Positions 33,936 through 46,344 of a stretch of DNA of 64,000 nt are shown here, piece by piece. The number at the start of each line of letters is the position of its first letter. Position 1 is the first letter of the stretch. Both the position numbers and the translations under genes were made by a program. Source of the DNA: Ariolimax columbianus (lineage: Eukaryota; Mollusca; Gastropoda; Stylommatophora; Arionidae). The stretch lies in assembly GCA_036924085.1 (NCBI GenBank), contig JAVGWX010000012.1, positions 31,985,272 to 32,049,271 on the forward strand, written 5' to 3'. Under the pieces are notes generated by a model. It had not been told where the DNA came from, ran no database searches, and saw only the letters and a program-made list of their open reading frames with translations.

Positions 33936-34317
33936 ACAGGAAATAAATTATCATTAAATCGTTTTTACGGGGACAAGAAGATGGTGAATCTGAACACAGA
34001 AGAGCGAATTATATGTTTTATCGTTCATGAAACATTCCTTCTCGCTCGCTCTCTCTCTCTCTCTTTCTCTCTATTTGGGCTAACAAGTATGTATTAAGCT
34101 GTCCGTCCTTCAAACAACCACTTATCCAGTCAAAATCGGTTATTTTTCGTCTATTAGTATTAGTAGCTGACCTCTGAATGAACTCATCTGGGCGCAGAAG
34201 CTCTCGCCCCAGGCATAATTTTCACTAATTTATCACTTCCGCTTGTCCCAGACTCTCGCTTTCCGAGCCACCACGATTTGGTATTTTTAACTAGCTACAT
34301 GCTGAATGAGTTTATAG
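33936..34317. other. Unassigned spacer
   Basis: No element recognised. A CT-rich run lies at about 34040-34074. Confidence 0.45.
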
Positions 34318-34480
34318 GTGCAAAGTGCTAGAAGTCTCCTTCTAACGGCGAAAGCGGCACGTTCGATTCCCGTAATCAACAGTCGACCTAGTTGTAAATT
34401 GGTACCAGGTTTACAGTTAGATATTAAACAACAGTGAGGAATAGAACAAGTCACTGACTCACAACAAGCTGAGGTCTAGT
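34318..34480 (+). mobile_element. tRNA-headed SINE fragment, second family
   Basis: A tRNA-like 5' part ends in a good B-box-like element (cgttcgattccc at about 34351-34362), preceded by an A-box-like taggtgcaaagtg. Downstream is ttgtaaattggtacc, resembling the same motif in the copy at 14877-15062. Confidence 0.5.
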
Positions 34481-35144
34481 ACAATGAAGTGTCTTACACG
34501 CCATCCCCGACAGTATTGTTTGAAATGTGGTGACGTAGTAAGAAGGATTGTATCTGGTCACACGGGGGCAGAGTTTGAGCGCTGTACGAAGGGACACTAT
34601 CAGTGTTAATGACCACCAGATAACATTAGCACAACTATCTGAACATCCCTGTCAGAAAAAAAGAAAACAAAAATTGTAAGCGGGTACACGACTTCATTGC
34701 CTCGAGTTTTCTCCATTTAGCTCCAGCGATGAGCCTAGGGATCTCCGGAAAAAAATTGACTTCATGGACCGACCGTCGCAGCTCGAATTCGAACTCCGAC
34801 TGTCTGAACATGATAAAGTTCAGAGTGACCAGCTATCAATTTCGTGAACATTTAGCAAATGCCTGCCCACTGACCCACTGCAAAATATCTCATAACGAGG
34901 ACACAAATAGTATAGAATACGACACTGTAAATAAAACCAGAACTAAAGAGAAAAAAAAACATATAGAGAAATTTTTAATAATCTCAGAGATAAATGGCAC
35001 ATGGAACCCACACTTTGGCATCCATCAATCAAGCAAAACGTGTCAGTGCCCTATTTAGCACAGGTTTTCAACAAATACATAGCAAGCCATCCTGTTCTGA
35101 ACTCTCCATTCTAGCTCTGTACGCGTATTCTCTGTTTACTTATG
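34481..35144. other. Unassigned DNA
   Basis: About 660 bases. A 109-residue frame at 34729-35058 has no motif and ends inside unannotated sequence, so it is treated as chance. Confidence 0.4.
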
Positions 35145-35270
35145 TTTGGCCCGGACTCTCGTCTTCATGCGTGTCTTATTCTGCCTCTGTCTCTCTTGCC
35201 TTGGGGATTCCAGAACAGAGACTGTCATGTAACGTTATCCACTTGTTTTCTTAATGTATGTCCTATCTAA
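35145..35270 (-). mobile_element. LINE 3' end scrap
   Basis: The minus strand reads IRHTLRKQVDNVT, a stop, then QSLFWNPQGKRDRGRIRH. It is homologous to 28470-28700 and supplies the single-copy version of the codons repeated in the 21-bp array. Confidence 0.72.
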
Positions 35271-35450
35271 AAACCGAATCTTCTCAAGTTTGTTCAACGG
35301 TTCCGTATGAGTGATTATATCAGACAATTCCAATCGCTCGATTCTGTGGAGGTGCATCTGTGAGTCTTGTGGTTCTTATCTTTGTTGTTCTCCATTTTTC
35401 AGAGCCATACAAAAGACTATACGATAGAATTACAGATTTATATTTGTATC

Positions 35451-35700
35451 GGACGGCGTTGGCCAGTGGTAAAGTGACATGGCTCACAACCGAAGGTGCT
35501 GGGTTCGATCCCCATCAGCGGTCGTTACCCCGGGGAAGCAAACCCTTAGAAAATGCAGGAGGAAGCAGACCCTTACATAAAATGCATGCTGAGGTCGGAT
35601 GCACTGGGCCGACAGGCGCAAAATAAAAACATAGTGCAGCACACACCGCCTTGGGGAATAAGGAAATAAAGCAAACGGGAAAAAGAAAAAAGAAAGAAAA
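35451..35700 (+). mobile_element. tRNA-headed SINE family A, full copy
   Basis: The head starts ggacggcgttggccagtgg (A-box-like tggccagtgg) and contains ggtgctgggttcgatcccc (B-box ggttcgatcc). The body has cggggaagcaaacccttag, aaatgcaggaggaagcag and gaggtcggatgcactggg, then caggcgcaaaat. The end is A-rich. It matches 52527-52807 and the minus-strand copy 62860-63125 along its whole length. As in other SINEs it should depend on pol III and on LINE enzymes for movement. Confidence 0.9.
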
Positions 35701-35907
35701 AAAACTCCAAAATATGTGACGATAATATAGGTGATTATTTAAAGCGAATGACGACGTAGAAGATACAGAAGAAGATGATGATGATTTATACGAGGGAGGT
35801 AGGGCCCATCACGTCACAATACATCGTTGTCTATAACTATTACCGGGGTCCAAAGGGTAGCAAACAGTAGTTACACTGTAACCTGCCTGTAAGAAGCATA
35901 ACAATGG

Positions 35908-36210
35908 TTGAAGGTATGGGCCAGGAGCGGGCTACCGTTGCGACAATTGGTTGAAGGGATGGACCTGGAGCGAGCTACCGTGGAGCCGATTGGTTTGAAG
36001 GGATGGACCTGGAGCGAGCTACCGTGGAGCCGATTGGTTGAAGGGATGAGCCTGGAGCGGGCTACCATGGAAACGATTGGTTGAAGGGATGAGCCTGGAG
36101 CGGGCTACCGTGGAGCCGATTGGTTGAAGGGATGAGCATGGAGCGGGCTACCATGGAAACGATTGGTTGAAGTGATATGCCTGGAGCGGGCTACCATGGA
36201 GACGATTAAC
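35908..36210. repeat. 43-bp array, 7 units
   Basis: Units of gaagggatgagcctggagc plus gggctaccgtggagccgattggtt, with two alternating variants (ccgtggagcc and ccatggaaac) in the later units. Confidence 0.92.
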
Positions 36211-36329
36211 CGTTCCTGTTGACCTGTGCTCTTCATCCTGGGCGCTACCGTCAACTAGTGGTCGATTTTAGCTTTTATTCGGGCTGTAGCAGAATAACTA
36301 CATTCTGTATTAGAAACATATTACCATTA

Positions 36330-36800
36330 TGGAAATGCAGAGGCTATACAGCGTGAAGAAACTATGGCAGAATACTAGTAAACCAACAAATGTGAAAATT
36401 GTGATAAACTGTATTTTTTTTCTGTAGCAGCATACGGCTGTGAAACATGAGCGTTAACACAAACTTCAAGGAAGAGAATCGAAACGAGTCGAAAAGTTAC
36501 AGAAAGGTTCACCGAATATCGTGTACCGCAGACATTCGAAAAGAGTTGGGCATAAATAACTTATTCATAAATTACATCATTAAGAAAAAATGTCAATACT
36601 TTGTCTGCATCAACGGAAACAGTTGTCTTGAGAGAACCGTAATGGAAGAAATGGTGTCGGGCAAGAACGGTAGAGGCAGATCAAAAAGGCGATGGCGCCA
36701 AAATATCAAGAAATGGAGATTTGTCTAGAGATCTAGTTTCTTTCAGACGGACTGTAATGAGAGCGATGTCATATAAAGGATATGCTACATGATGATGATG
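36330..36800 (+). mobile_element. LINE 3' end with (GAT)n tail (copy 4)
   Basis: Readable plus-strand pieces are RKELGINNLFINYIIKKK, FVCINGNSCLERTVMEEMV and GRGRSKRRWRQNIKK. They are preceded by an AAYGCET-like region and followed by gctacatgatgatgatg. It is more diverged than the 38520 copy, with several stops. The order and tail place it in the same family. Confidence 0.78.
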
Positions 36801-37548
36801 TTGACGATGTATTAAAAACATTTAAAACTATACAGACACAGTAGACAATCGCACAATGTTCTTCAATTTAGATATTAGTGGGAGGTAAATATAATTTACC
36901 CTCATGACAGTTATAAAAGTGCGCACAAAAATTAAAGGCTGCCAAGCTTAGCTGTAGACTGTTGAATCTACAAATTAAAACAAACGTAAACAAATTAACT
37001 TTAAAAAAAATATAACTTTACCATTCAATCATTGAGATTTGTTATCACACGGACGCACATCTCCACCGTCCGCTCCCGGTGCTGATCGTCCCTCAAAAGA
37101 CTCGCATTAACGTTCGAGTGACTCCCAAGTTAAACATAATAGAACCATTATTCCCTTCAGGACATATCGTGACAGACGACCAAGAAAGGTTGTACATGGA
37201 ACTACCAACTTCACCATGTTAGAAGCCATTGCTTCGGAAACGGCATTACGAAAAAGTGGATTATGGATTCCCGAAAAGCTGGCTATGGCTTAGTCTGTAG
37301 TCTGCAAGAAGGTCTGTAGTCCACTAACTGGAGTGACAGGTAAATGACGAGAACTGGAGACAGCAAAGGTCCTCTAACTAATGACAACGCGCACACAAGT
37401 CTGAAGGACACTTACAACACTGACTCATCTTTCTTTCGTCGACGAAAATCTCTGTAATTTAGTAAAAAAATAAATGCTTATCAAATTACAACAGTGAGGA
37501 GGGAGGTGGGGCACGGAAGACTGGAAATGAAATGTACGAGTGTAAATA
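36801..37548. other. Unassigned DNA
   Basis: About 750 bases without recognised content, merging into the 70-bp array on the right. Confidence 0.45.
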
Positions 37549-37951
37549 CTAGGTGAAGTGAGGAGGAACGGATGGCACAAGGCACGGTGACTTTGTGTTC
37601 ATTTGTGAAAGTCACATACGACATGAGGTGAGGAGGAACGGATGGCACAAGGCACGGTGACTTTGTGTTCATTTGTGAAAGGCACATACGACATGAGGTG
37701 AGGAGGAACGGATGGCACAAGGCACGGTGACTTTGTGTTCATTTGTGAAAGACACAGAGGACACGAAGTGAGGACGAACGGATGGCACACGACATGGTGA
37801 CTTTGTGTTCATTTGTGAAAGAAACAGACGACATGAGGTGAGGAGGAACGGATGGCACACGACATGGTGACTTTGTGTTCATTTGTGAAAGAAACAGACG
37901 ACATGAGGTGAGGAGGAACGGATGGCACAAGGCACGGTGACTTTGTGTTCA
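37549..37951. repeat. 70-bp array, about 5.7 units
   Basis: Units begin gaggtgaggaggaacggatg and include gactttgtgttcatttgtg. Variants (acatggtga, gaaacagacg) mark two subtypes. Minus-strand 63-residue frames recur every 70 bases and are artefacts. Confidence 0.93.
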
Positions 37952-37957
37952 ATACGT

Positions 37958-38085
37958 GTGATTGATTGCTATCTGGTACGTGTGATTGATAGATTTCTGG
38001 TAGGTGTGATTGATTGATATTTGGTATGTGTCATTTATTTATATCTGGTAACGGTTATTGATTGATATCTGGTGTCTGTGACTGC
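37958..38085. repeat. ~30-bp degenerate array
   Basis: Four to five units built on tgtgattgattgatatctgg plus ta. Confidence 0.8.
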
Positions 38086-38406
38086 AGATAGAACTGGCAT
38101 ACTGCAATCATGGCTTATTAATTACCGTCCCAAGTCCTCCCTGCTTTGCCTTGAGAACTCACACTCGACTATTAGTAGTAAGTTAGTGGGTGGTTTCATT
38201 CTGGTGGCATACCAGCCCTCGGAAAGGGTGCGCCTCACTAAGCCTCAGGAAAGTGTGGCTCGGAAGTCTCAAACAATCTGGCTTATCCCCATTGACATGA
38301 AGCCGATCCAGTAGTATAGGATCTGCGCTCTTCCTTTTAGCGACTCTGGAAACCGTTAAGAATCGTCTTTCCATGTATGTTCATTAAGTAGGAATGGCGA
38401 TTGACC
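38086..38406. other. Unassigned spacer
   Basis: About 320 bases with nothing recognised. Confidence 0.4.
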
Positions 38407-39048
<642 letters not shown>

Positions 39049-39469
39049 TTCTATAGTACCTTATTTTTGCCAAATTGCTTCTTGCAGTATATTAAGATTG
39101 AAGGGAAGGTAGGTAGTGTACTGCGTAGACATTTTTTGCCGGGACCGTAGCTAACTGAATGCCATTTTCAATTGTTCAATCATCATGGGTTTGTTTACGT
39201 ATAAATCGTGTACACGGGATCTCCATGTTTTCGTCCATTTCCAATGTGACTAGACTCTAGTCTCACCTCTCTTGAGACTAGTTGGCACTTGGAACTTGTG
39301 AAATTTTACATCCCACAGTTTCGCTCTTTATCTTCCCAACTACAGCGACAAGGGTTCGCTACAAACCTGTGGGTTCTCTTTTTTTGTTTCTATGGCTTTT
39401 TTTGTCCTGCTTGTGCCTTTCAGAGTCAGGTTATGAAAATGTTTCTTGACCGGTCCCTAACATGCGCTT
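39049..39469. other. Unassigned spacer
   Basis: No recognised content on the plus strand. It may hold the diverged 3' part of the minus-strand LINE at 39470. Confidence 0.4.
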
Positions 39470-39765
39470 CGTACACTGGGAGCTTTAAGTGCTTCTGTTA
39501 TTTCTGCTATCCATCGTATGCGTGGACGGATCTTGGCAGAGCATCCATTATATCTGTGCAGCATTACTTTCTGGGCGATACTATCTGGTGTTTGACGTGT
39601 CACGTGGCCGAACCATTTGGTTTGCTGATGAGGTCTAGCATTGGGGCTGTACCTATTTGTCTCCTAATATTTTCGTTTCTGATTCTGTCCATTCTTGTTA
39701 CTCCAAGCATGCCATTTCATTTCTGTTGTTACGGTGTTTCTTGTATCTTTGTTTGTTAATGGCCA
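39470..39765 (-). mobile_element. LINE fragment, RT C-terminal region
   Basis: Minus-strand frames read GVTRMDRIRNENIRRQIGTA, PMLDLISK, then after a one-base shift QTKWFGHVTRQTPDSIAQKV, MLHRYNGCSAKIRPRIRWMD. This is the LxxxxRIRNExIR, KWFGHVxR, RPRxRWxD order of LINE RT C-termini. It is a different family from the (GAT)n-tailed copies. A 156-residue plus-strand frame over the same DNA is an antisense artefact. Confidence 0.72.
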
Positions 39766-40397
39766 ATTATGGCAGATAGCCCAATGTGGGTAGGAAAATT
39801 CTATTGTATACCGTTAATTTTGTATCCATTGTCACGTGTTTATATTGTAATATTGTAATATAATATTTGCCCAAGGATTTAATTTGCTTTATTACATTTC
39901 TATTTTATTTTATTTAGTGTCGCCTTTGCCGTCTACTGAGATTATTTGACACAGTTATGTTACATTCTTTACCTGTTTTACATGTTGGTTCTACATAAAA
40001 ATTGTTGCTATTTTATTTCTTCGTGATTTTTTTCGACCGTTTTTTCGCGCTTTCGTTCCGTCTTAGCTCTAAGTTTCTTGCTATTGAATAGCAATATAGA
40101 AATCATGTTTCAATCTTTTATTGATGTGTTGTACAAGAAAACATTTAGGACATTAATAAATATGCCAATAAAACTAAAATTGGTTTCGTGTATTCGTCGT
40201 ATTAAGGTTTAAATGTCAACTGGGTTTCGGAAAAAATGTTATATTTTATGTTCATTTCCTAGAAACTCATTTCAACTTGCTTCTTCTTCTTCTGTCTTCT
40301 TTTTTTTTTTGCGTTCGTCCGGAAAAGAACGTTGGAGTGTTGTTTGGTAGCGTACAGCAAGACACCTGCGGTTTCAGCTAGAATTTGGGTACCTGGC
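39766..40397. other. Unassigned AT-rich DNA
   Basis: About 630 bases, AT-rich. It might include a further 5' part of the minus-strand LINE, but only weak fragments could be read. Confidence 0.4.
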
Positions 40398-40505
40398 TTG
40401 CCTTCCGACTGCGATCCCTATTATTTCAGCCAGACTACACTAATGCAGCCTGTTTCCATGGCTACCGCGTGGAAGTGGAGTAGGACCTTGGTCAGCTCTT
40501 GTTTG
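40398..40505 (+). repeat. Dispersed repeat family D
   Basis: Matches 59488-59600 in the same orientation: gcgatccctatt, cagccag.ct.cac, atgcagcctgtttcca, ggaat/gtagg..cttggtcagct. About 100 bases. Class unknown. Confidence 0.6.
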
Positions 40506-40511
40506 CGGGAC

Positions 40512-41352
40512 GATGCAAACAGCCAGCTATGAGTTACTGAGTTCATTTACTTAATGCAAACAGCCAGCAACGAGTTACTGAGTTATTTACTTGATGCAAA
40601 TAACCAGCTACGAGTTACTGAGTTATTTACTTGATGCAAACAGCCAGCTACGAGTTACTGAGTTCATTTACTTGATGCAAACAGCCAGCTACGAGTTACT
40701 GACTAAGTTCATTTACTTGATGCAAACAGCCAGCTACGAGTTACTGAGTTATTTACTTGATGCAAACAGCAAGCTACGAGTTACTGAGTTATTTACTTGA
40801 TGCAAACAGCCAGCTACGAGTTACTGAGTTCATTTACTTGATGCAAACAGCCAGCTACGAGTTACTGACTAAGTTCATTTACTTGATGCGAACAGCCAGC
40901 TACGAGTTACTGGGTTGATTTACTTGATGCAAACAGCCAGCTACGAGTTACTGAATTCATTTACTTGATGCAAACAGCCAGCTACGAGTTACTGGGTTAT
41001 TTACTTGATGCAAACAGCCAGCTACGAGTTACTGAGTTCATTTACTTGATGCAAACAGCCAGCTACGAGTTACTGACTAAGTTCAATTACTTGATGCAAA
41101 CAGCCAGCTACGAGTTACTGACTAAATTCATTTACTTGATGCAAACAGCCACCTACGAGTTACTGAGTTCATTTACTTGATGCAAACAGCCAGCTACGAG
41201 TTACTGACTAAGTTCATTTACTTGATGCAAACAGCCAGCTACGAGTTACTGACTAAGTTCATTTACTTGATGCAAACAGCCAGCTACGAGTTACTGAGTT
41301 ATTTACTTGATGCAAACAGCCAGCTACGAGTTACTGACTAAGTTCATTTACT
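40512..41352. repeat. 40-46-bp array, about 20 units
   Basis: Units of gatgcaaacagccagctacg plus agttactgagttatttactt, with two regular length variants: gttcattta (42 bp) and gactaagttcattta (46 bp). The unit types recur in repeated sequence, which suggests duplication of multi-unit blocks. Confidence 0.93.
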
Positions 41353-42004
41353 GTGCAGCATCTTCAGCCTCGTTTCGGCTTGCGAAAATTTAGAGCCACG
41401 ATTGCGTCGTGTTATATGCACATTCGCGTTGCAACTGACCGCGTTATATCCAGGCTGAGAACTATGTATATTCTTCGCTTCATCTGACAAATTAAAAGAA
41501 AACAAATTAAATTACATGAAAAAATGAAGGAAGTGTGCATCAAATATTGAAGAAAATTCCGTAATTTGTTTCAACCATGATTTTTGTTTTTTCAACTGAT
41601 AGTAAACACCGATATGGAAATATATTTTAATAACAGTCACAGAAATGGCAATAGTCCAGTACCTGATGAAGGATTATGTAGATGAAAATTTTAGTATTAA
41701 TTACCGGTTATTTTCTGCTCCTGTTGCCCTTTTAATAGAGAAGTGTTTTTCAGTGCTGCCCTCTCTACGATATTAAGATGAAGTATGTGTCTGTGGTTAA
41801 ATAGAGAGTACAATATCTGGAGATGCACTGGTTTTTACCATTCGGTTGAATACGAATGGAGATCTTAAACTATTCGGTCGAGTACAGACACGAATAATTG
41901 GTGAACGTATGACACAAGCAGATCAGTTCAATACGTCTACCGACTTGTCCCATATTTGACTTAACTTAACATATTTATACTGGTTTAGAAGACTGCAGAG
42001 CCTG
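41353..42004. other. Unassigned AT-rich DNA
   Basis: About 650 bases with no recognised content. Confidence 0.45.
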
Positions 42005-42390
42005 CACACAACCAGTTTTATTGACACCACCTTGCTCTAAAAGCTATGCGCATTCAATTTGTTCTTAAATGCATTAAATGTCCCTGCCTCCACCACCTCC
42101 CGTGGCAATGCATTCCAATCATTCACCACTCTCTGACTAAACAAATATTTCCTAATATCTCTTTAGACCTTTCATTAGTTAATTTGTTGCTACACCCTCT
42201 TGTTCTTGTAGGTGGCTGTATTTTAAAAAAGCTTGTTATAGTCCATTCCTCTGATCATCTTATAGACCTGTATTAAGTCACCACGAATTCTTGTCTCTTC
42301 TAGACACTGTAGGTCGGTATTTTTCTGAGTCTTTCCTCATAACTGTAATATAGTTATAAAGTAATCGCATTCCTGGTAAGGCATTTGTTG
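42005..42390 (-). mobile_element. CR1-like LINE 3' end
   Basis: The minus strand reads TDLQCLEETRIRGDLIQVYK, MIRGMDYNKLF, KNKRV, then DIRKYLFSQRVVNDWNALPR, EVVEAGTFNAFKNKLN. This is the hallmark C-terminus of CR1-like LINEs (YEERL..L.L..LE.RR.RGDLI..YK, FF..RVV..WN.LP.EVV.A.T...FK..LD). The catalytic RT domain is not present. Stops occur between the pieces. Confidence 0.85.
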
Positions 42391-42424
42391 CTTTTATGTT
42401 AAGGGTTATATAGTTAAACGGTCA

Positions 42425-42560
42425 GCGCACGACGTGGCGACAGTAGTGGCGAAGAGCCTGTAATCCTAATCCTAAAATCCCTGGACTATCTCAGCAATGG
42501 GTATAACGCTGTACCACAGTAGTTTTTTTTAACAAAATGAAGCATTTAAAAAAAAAAACA
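42425..42560 (+). repeat. Dispersed repeat family E
   Basis: Shared with 62150-62285 in the same orientation: gacgacagyaggggcaaag-like start, cctgtaatcct, ggactaycycagcaatggg, then T-rich and A-rich runs. The class is unknown. Confidence 0.6.
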
Positions 42561-42999
42561 TATCACGTTTCACTGTCTTACATTACTACAAAAATGTAGC
42601 AAATATATTACAAGTATGAAATGCTACTAACCAAGCATTAATCATTTGGTTAAAATGTAGTTACAAAAAACAAAACGGAACTGAAACTGAAAGTTATCCA
42701 CCATTTATGGTCTAAAATTATCACTCCATTCTTTGAACTATTCGTGTAGATTACATGGTACTAATTCGGCAGAATTCAAAAATAGTTGATTAAATGCAAT
42801 ATGCTACACGGAATCGATTACGAATTAAATATTCGGTGCCTTACTAATGTGTAAACTTGTTTGTATTTTACTCCTAAGATGTGCTGAGTTTTGCTACTGT
42901 GACTCACATGTACAGTGAATGGCACAGGCAAAGACGCGTGCAAGATGGAGCAGCTCCATACGAAATGTAAATCCCAAGTATGCAGAATAGTTTTATTTT
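42561..42999. other. Unassigned AT-rich DNA
   Basis: About 440 bases with no recognised content. Confidence 0.4.
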
Positions 43000-43225
43000 T
43001 TGCTTAGATGTTTGCCTCACTAGTTTCTACTGGCGGAGGCGCGCCATTTTCCACCCCAGACCGTAGTCAATTAAGCGATATCAGGACGCATAAACCAGTG
43101 CTTGGATGCATGTGTGCATCTGTATGTACCTATGCTAGGTTTGTGCGCCCTCGGAAGCTAGCCCAACCAAAGTGCAATGGAAGGGCTTCACTATGAGGGC
43201 GCGTGTGAAAGTTGTGCAAGACTAG
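43000..43225 (-). repeat. Dispersed repeat family C, minus copy
   Basis: Reverse-complement match to 4845-5075 over almost its full length. The two ends stop at similar places in both copies, which suggests a defined element of about 225 bp. Confidence 0.8.
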
Positions 43226-43402
43226 TCATGTTAACATTATACTACACTTTGACGGACAGGAATGAGCAGATTTTCGAAACAAATAGATAACAACAATAAT
43301 GTGCGGGTAAACAAGGCATTCATCAGGGCGAAATAAACATAAGATTGTAGCCACTGTTTGTTTAAACTACTGTCGTTTTTTTCTCTCGCTCGCTTCGCGC
43401 AA

Positions 43403-43755
<353 letters not shown>

Positions 43756-43982
43756 CTAAAAATCTATCTTTCTGTCTGTCTGTATATCAATCTTTCTCTC
43801 GCTCTCTCTCTCTCTCTCTCTTTCTCTGACTATATATATATATATACATAAATATATCTTTGTATCTCTCTACTCACTCTCTCTCTCTCTCTCTCTCTCT
43901 CTGTGTTGCTCCATCTCTTTCTCATCCTCAGTCTCCAACTACCTCTCTTTATAATTCTCCATAAATGTCTTTCTCATTCTGC

Positions 43983-44033
<51 letters not shown>

Positions 44034-44291
44034 AGATTTCTCCATTCTCTCTTTAACTCGATTCTCTCTCTGTCGATCCTAATATATCTCTCTATCTTTT
44101 TTCCTCTTTATCTTTCTACTAATTTCATCCCCTATCTATCTCTTTCCCAATTTCTCGCATCTGCCTATTTCTCTCTTTTATCTATTTCCCTATTTCTTTC
44201 GCATTAACGTTTTTCCATAATTATCTCTATCTGCAGTTCTCCCTATTTATCTCTATCCCTTCCCCAATTTCACGCAGCTTCCTCTTTTTCT

Positions 44292-45144
44292 TCTGCGTAC
44301 ACAGTCAGACAGTAACCATTATTTTTTCGAATAAAGCGGCGGTCATCCTGAGGCTGTCGACACTGCCATAGAGCTTGTCTTGTGGTTCCACTGGTGATGG
44401 CCACATCTGCTCTCTCTGATCCTCGTATGTCGGGCAGTTCTGCAGCAGATGTTCAGCGGTCATTTTCCCGGTACCACACGGGCATTCGTCGGTACCACCT
44501 ATCTTCAATTTGTTGAATAGGTGGTACCTCAGTCTATTGTGGCCAGTGCGAAGTCTGAAGACAACGACCTGCTCTCTTCTGTTCAGCTGGTAATAGGCAT
44601 CGTTTTTGGTGTAACCAGTATGTTCGGTTTCCCATTTGGTCATGTATCTGGCTTTAATAAGCCGTTTTGACTCTTCGTACGTCATACTAGTATCTGTTTG
44701 TGGTAGTCTTGCGCCTTCTTTTGCCAGTCTGTCTGCCTCCTCGTTGCCTTGGATGTTGCAGTGTGATGGGACCCACTGTACCACTACCCTTTTTGATGCG
44801 GACTGCTGGCATAGTTGACAGAGTACTGCTCTTAAGTCATTAAGCTCAGTGTTTTTTTGGCTTTTTAGCGCTGTGACTACGGCCAGAGCATCTTTAAGCA
44901 GGACTGTATGGCTTTCATTTTCTTTTTGTGTCACCATTTCTTCCACTGTCGCCCTCAGTGTCTCTGCCTCCGCTCTGAAATTGCTTGTGTACTTACCAGT
45001 AGCGAATGACAGTGTTATTTGTCTGCCATTTGGTAGGTTCAGGAATGCTCCTGCCCCTCCGTTCTGTGTAGTGTTTGTTACAGAACCGTCGGTGTATGCA
45101 TGGGTCCAGTCCATGCTTGGGTAGTTTTTCGATATAAAGCTTAG
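44292..45144 (-). mobile_element. RNase H LINE 3' fragment (copy 2) with TSD
   Basis: This is a 5'-truncated LINE insertion in CT-rich DNA. The coding frame is open from the left end of the domain up to 45144, where it stops being homologous. The 3' end has gcagaagaaaaagagg, a short GAA-type tail. An 11-bp identical stretch cctctttttct lies at 44281-44291 and 45145-45155 and is the likely target duplication, though in CT-rich DNA a chance match is possible. Confidence 0.85.
44305..45114 (-). CDS. LINE-encoded RNase H domain plus C-terminal Cys/His tail, partial
   Basis: A 269-residue open frame encodes the end of a LINE polyprotein. Residues ~5-130 are an RNase HI fold: HAYTDGSV (Asp), FRAEAETL (Glu), LKDALAVV (Asp) and VPSHCNIQGNEEADRLAKEG (His and last Asp). 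The key acids are all present. RNase H removes the RNA strand from the RNA-DNA hybrid formed in reverse transcription. Residues ~175-235 hold VVFRLRTGHNRLRYHLF and a CPCG..MTAEHLLQNCPTY Cys/His segment that may bind nucleic acid. The first Met is arbitrary, since the frame extends upstream to the truncation point. RT and endonuclease are missing, so it cannot move by itself. I-group LINEs carry RNase H in this position. Confidence 0.85.
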   Translation of the reverse strand: MDWTHAYTDGSVTNTTQNGGAGAFLNLPNGRQITLSFATGKYTSNFRAEAETLRATVEEMVTQKENESHTVLLKDALAVVTALKSQKNTELNDLRAVLCQLCQQSASKRVVVQWVPSHCNIQGNEEADRLAKEGARLPQTDTSMTYEESKRLIKARYMTKWETEHTGYTKNDAYYQLNRREQVVVFRLRTGHNRLRYHLFNKLKIGGTDECPCGTGKMTAEHLLQNCPTYEDQREQMWPSPVEPQDKLYGSVDSLRMTAALFEKIMVTV

Positions 45145-46090
45145 CCTCTTTTTCTATTTCTCTCTATTATATCTATTTTCATATTTCTCTCTATCTCCCG
45201 CTTTCCCTATTTCTTTCTTATTTTTCTCTATACATCTTTTCAAATTTCTCTTTGTCACTGTTCCTACTTCTCTCTATATATTCTTTTCCCTATTTCTCTA
45301 TTTCTGCCTCTTTCACTATTTATCTCTTTGTTTGCATATTTCTCTCTATCTGTGTCTTTCCTATTTCTCTCCATGTCTCTTTTCATTTATCTATTTGTTG
45401 CTCTTCTTATTTCTCTCCCGTATGTCCCTTTCAGTATTTCTCTTTCACCATTTATCTCATTGTTTGCCATTTTCTTGCTATCTGTTTCTTTTTGTTTCGT
45501 TCTCTCTCTTTCCCTGTTTTTCTATTTCTGTCTATTTCACTATTTATCTCTTTGTTTGCCTGTCTTGTTATCTGTATTTTTTCCTATTCTCTCTCTCTCT
45601 ATCTCTCTCTTTCTCTCTCTCTCCATCAATCTTTTCTTATTTCTCGCTATCCGCTATTTTTCTTAAATTTTCGCTCAACGCGTCTGTTTCCCCGTTTCTC
45701 GCTATGTTGCTCTTTCCTTTTTCTCTGTATTTGTCTATATTCTTTGTTATCGCTATCTGTTTATGTCGGTGTCCTTCAATATTTTTTTGGTGTGGTTTCC
45801 CTATACCTTAAAATGTATTTCTTTCTTTATTTTCTCTCTATTTTCCGCTTCTTCATTTTCTCTCCTACTTCTCTTTCCCTCTTTTACGTTGCTTTTTTCA
45901 CTTTTTTCTTTCTTAATATTTCTCACTATCTTTTTCCTGCTTTCTCTTTATATATATCACATTTTCTTTAATTAACTATCTTTTCTGTCCCTCTTCTCTG
46001 TCTCTATCTCTCTATCCGTCTCCATCTCTTTTTATTCTTTCTTTCTCACTATTCTTTTCAGTCTCCGCGTATCGCTCTTTTTTTCTATAT

Positions 46091-46344
46091 CCATCTGTCA
46101 CCGAAACCGTTCATCACAGTTGTGAATGGATTACCGATGCAAAGAATTTAACTTACAAGATACCCGTTAAATTGTCGATCTGTGCCATTATAAATGGAAG
46201 TCCCGACACAACGATTTTATCATGGACATCAACACTGCAAGACAAAGTGCTTTACTCGGGCTTCCTGCATGGAGGCAAGAACAGTAGAGGCCGTACGGAA
46301 CACAAGAAACAAGAAAGAAACTAAGCGTTGATAGGAATTACACA
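46091..46344. other. Unassigned spacer
   Basis: No element recognised in about 250 bases before the minisatellite. Confidence 0.4.

Larger units (their letters stand above)
43790..46090. repeat. CT-rich low-complexity domain split by a LINE
   Basis: Long pyrimidine-rich DNA (tctctc, ctatttctttc and similar) at 43790-44291 and 45145-46090. An RNase H LINE lies between the two parts. The Ser/Leu/Phe/Ile-rich frames of 112-239 residues at 45252-45971 are artefacts. Confidence 0.88.

Noticed and set aside
39289..39759. 156-residue plus-strand frame with Cys and hydrophobic residues
   Set aside because: The minus strand of the same DNA encodes a LINE C-terminus, so the plus frame is an antisense shadow.
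45252..45971. 239-residue hydrophobic frame resembling a multi-span membrane protein
   Set aside because: CT-rich DNA encodes Phe/Leu/Ser/Ile by composition; overlapping frames look the same.
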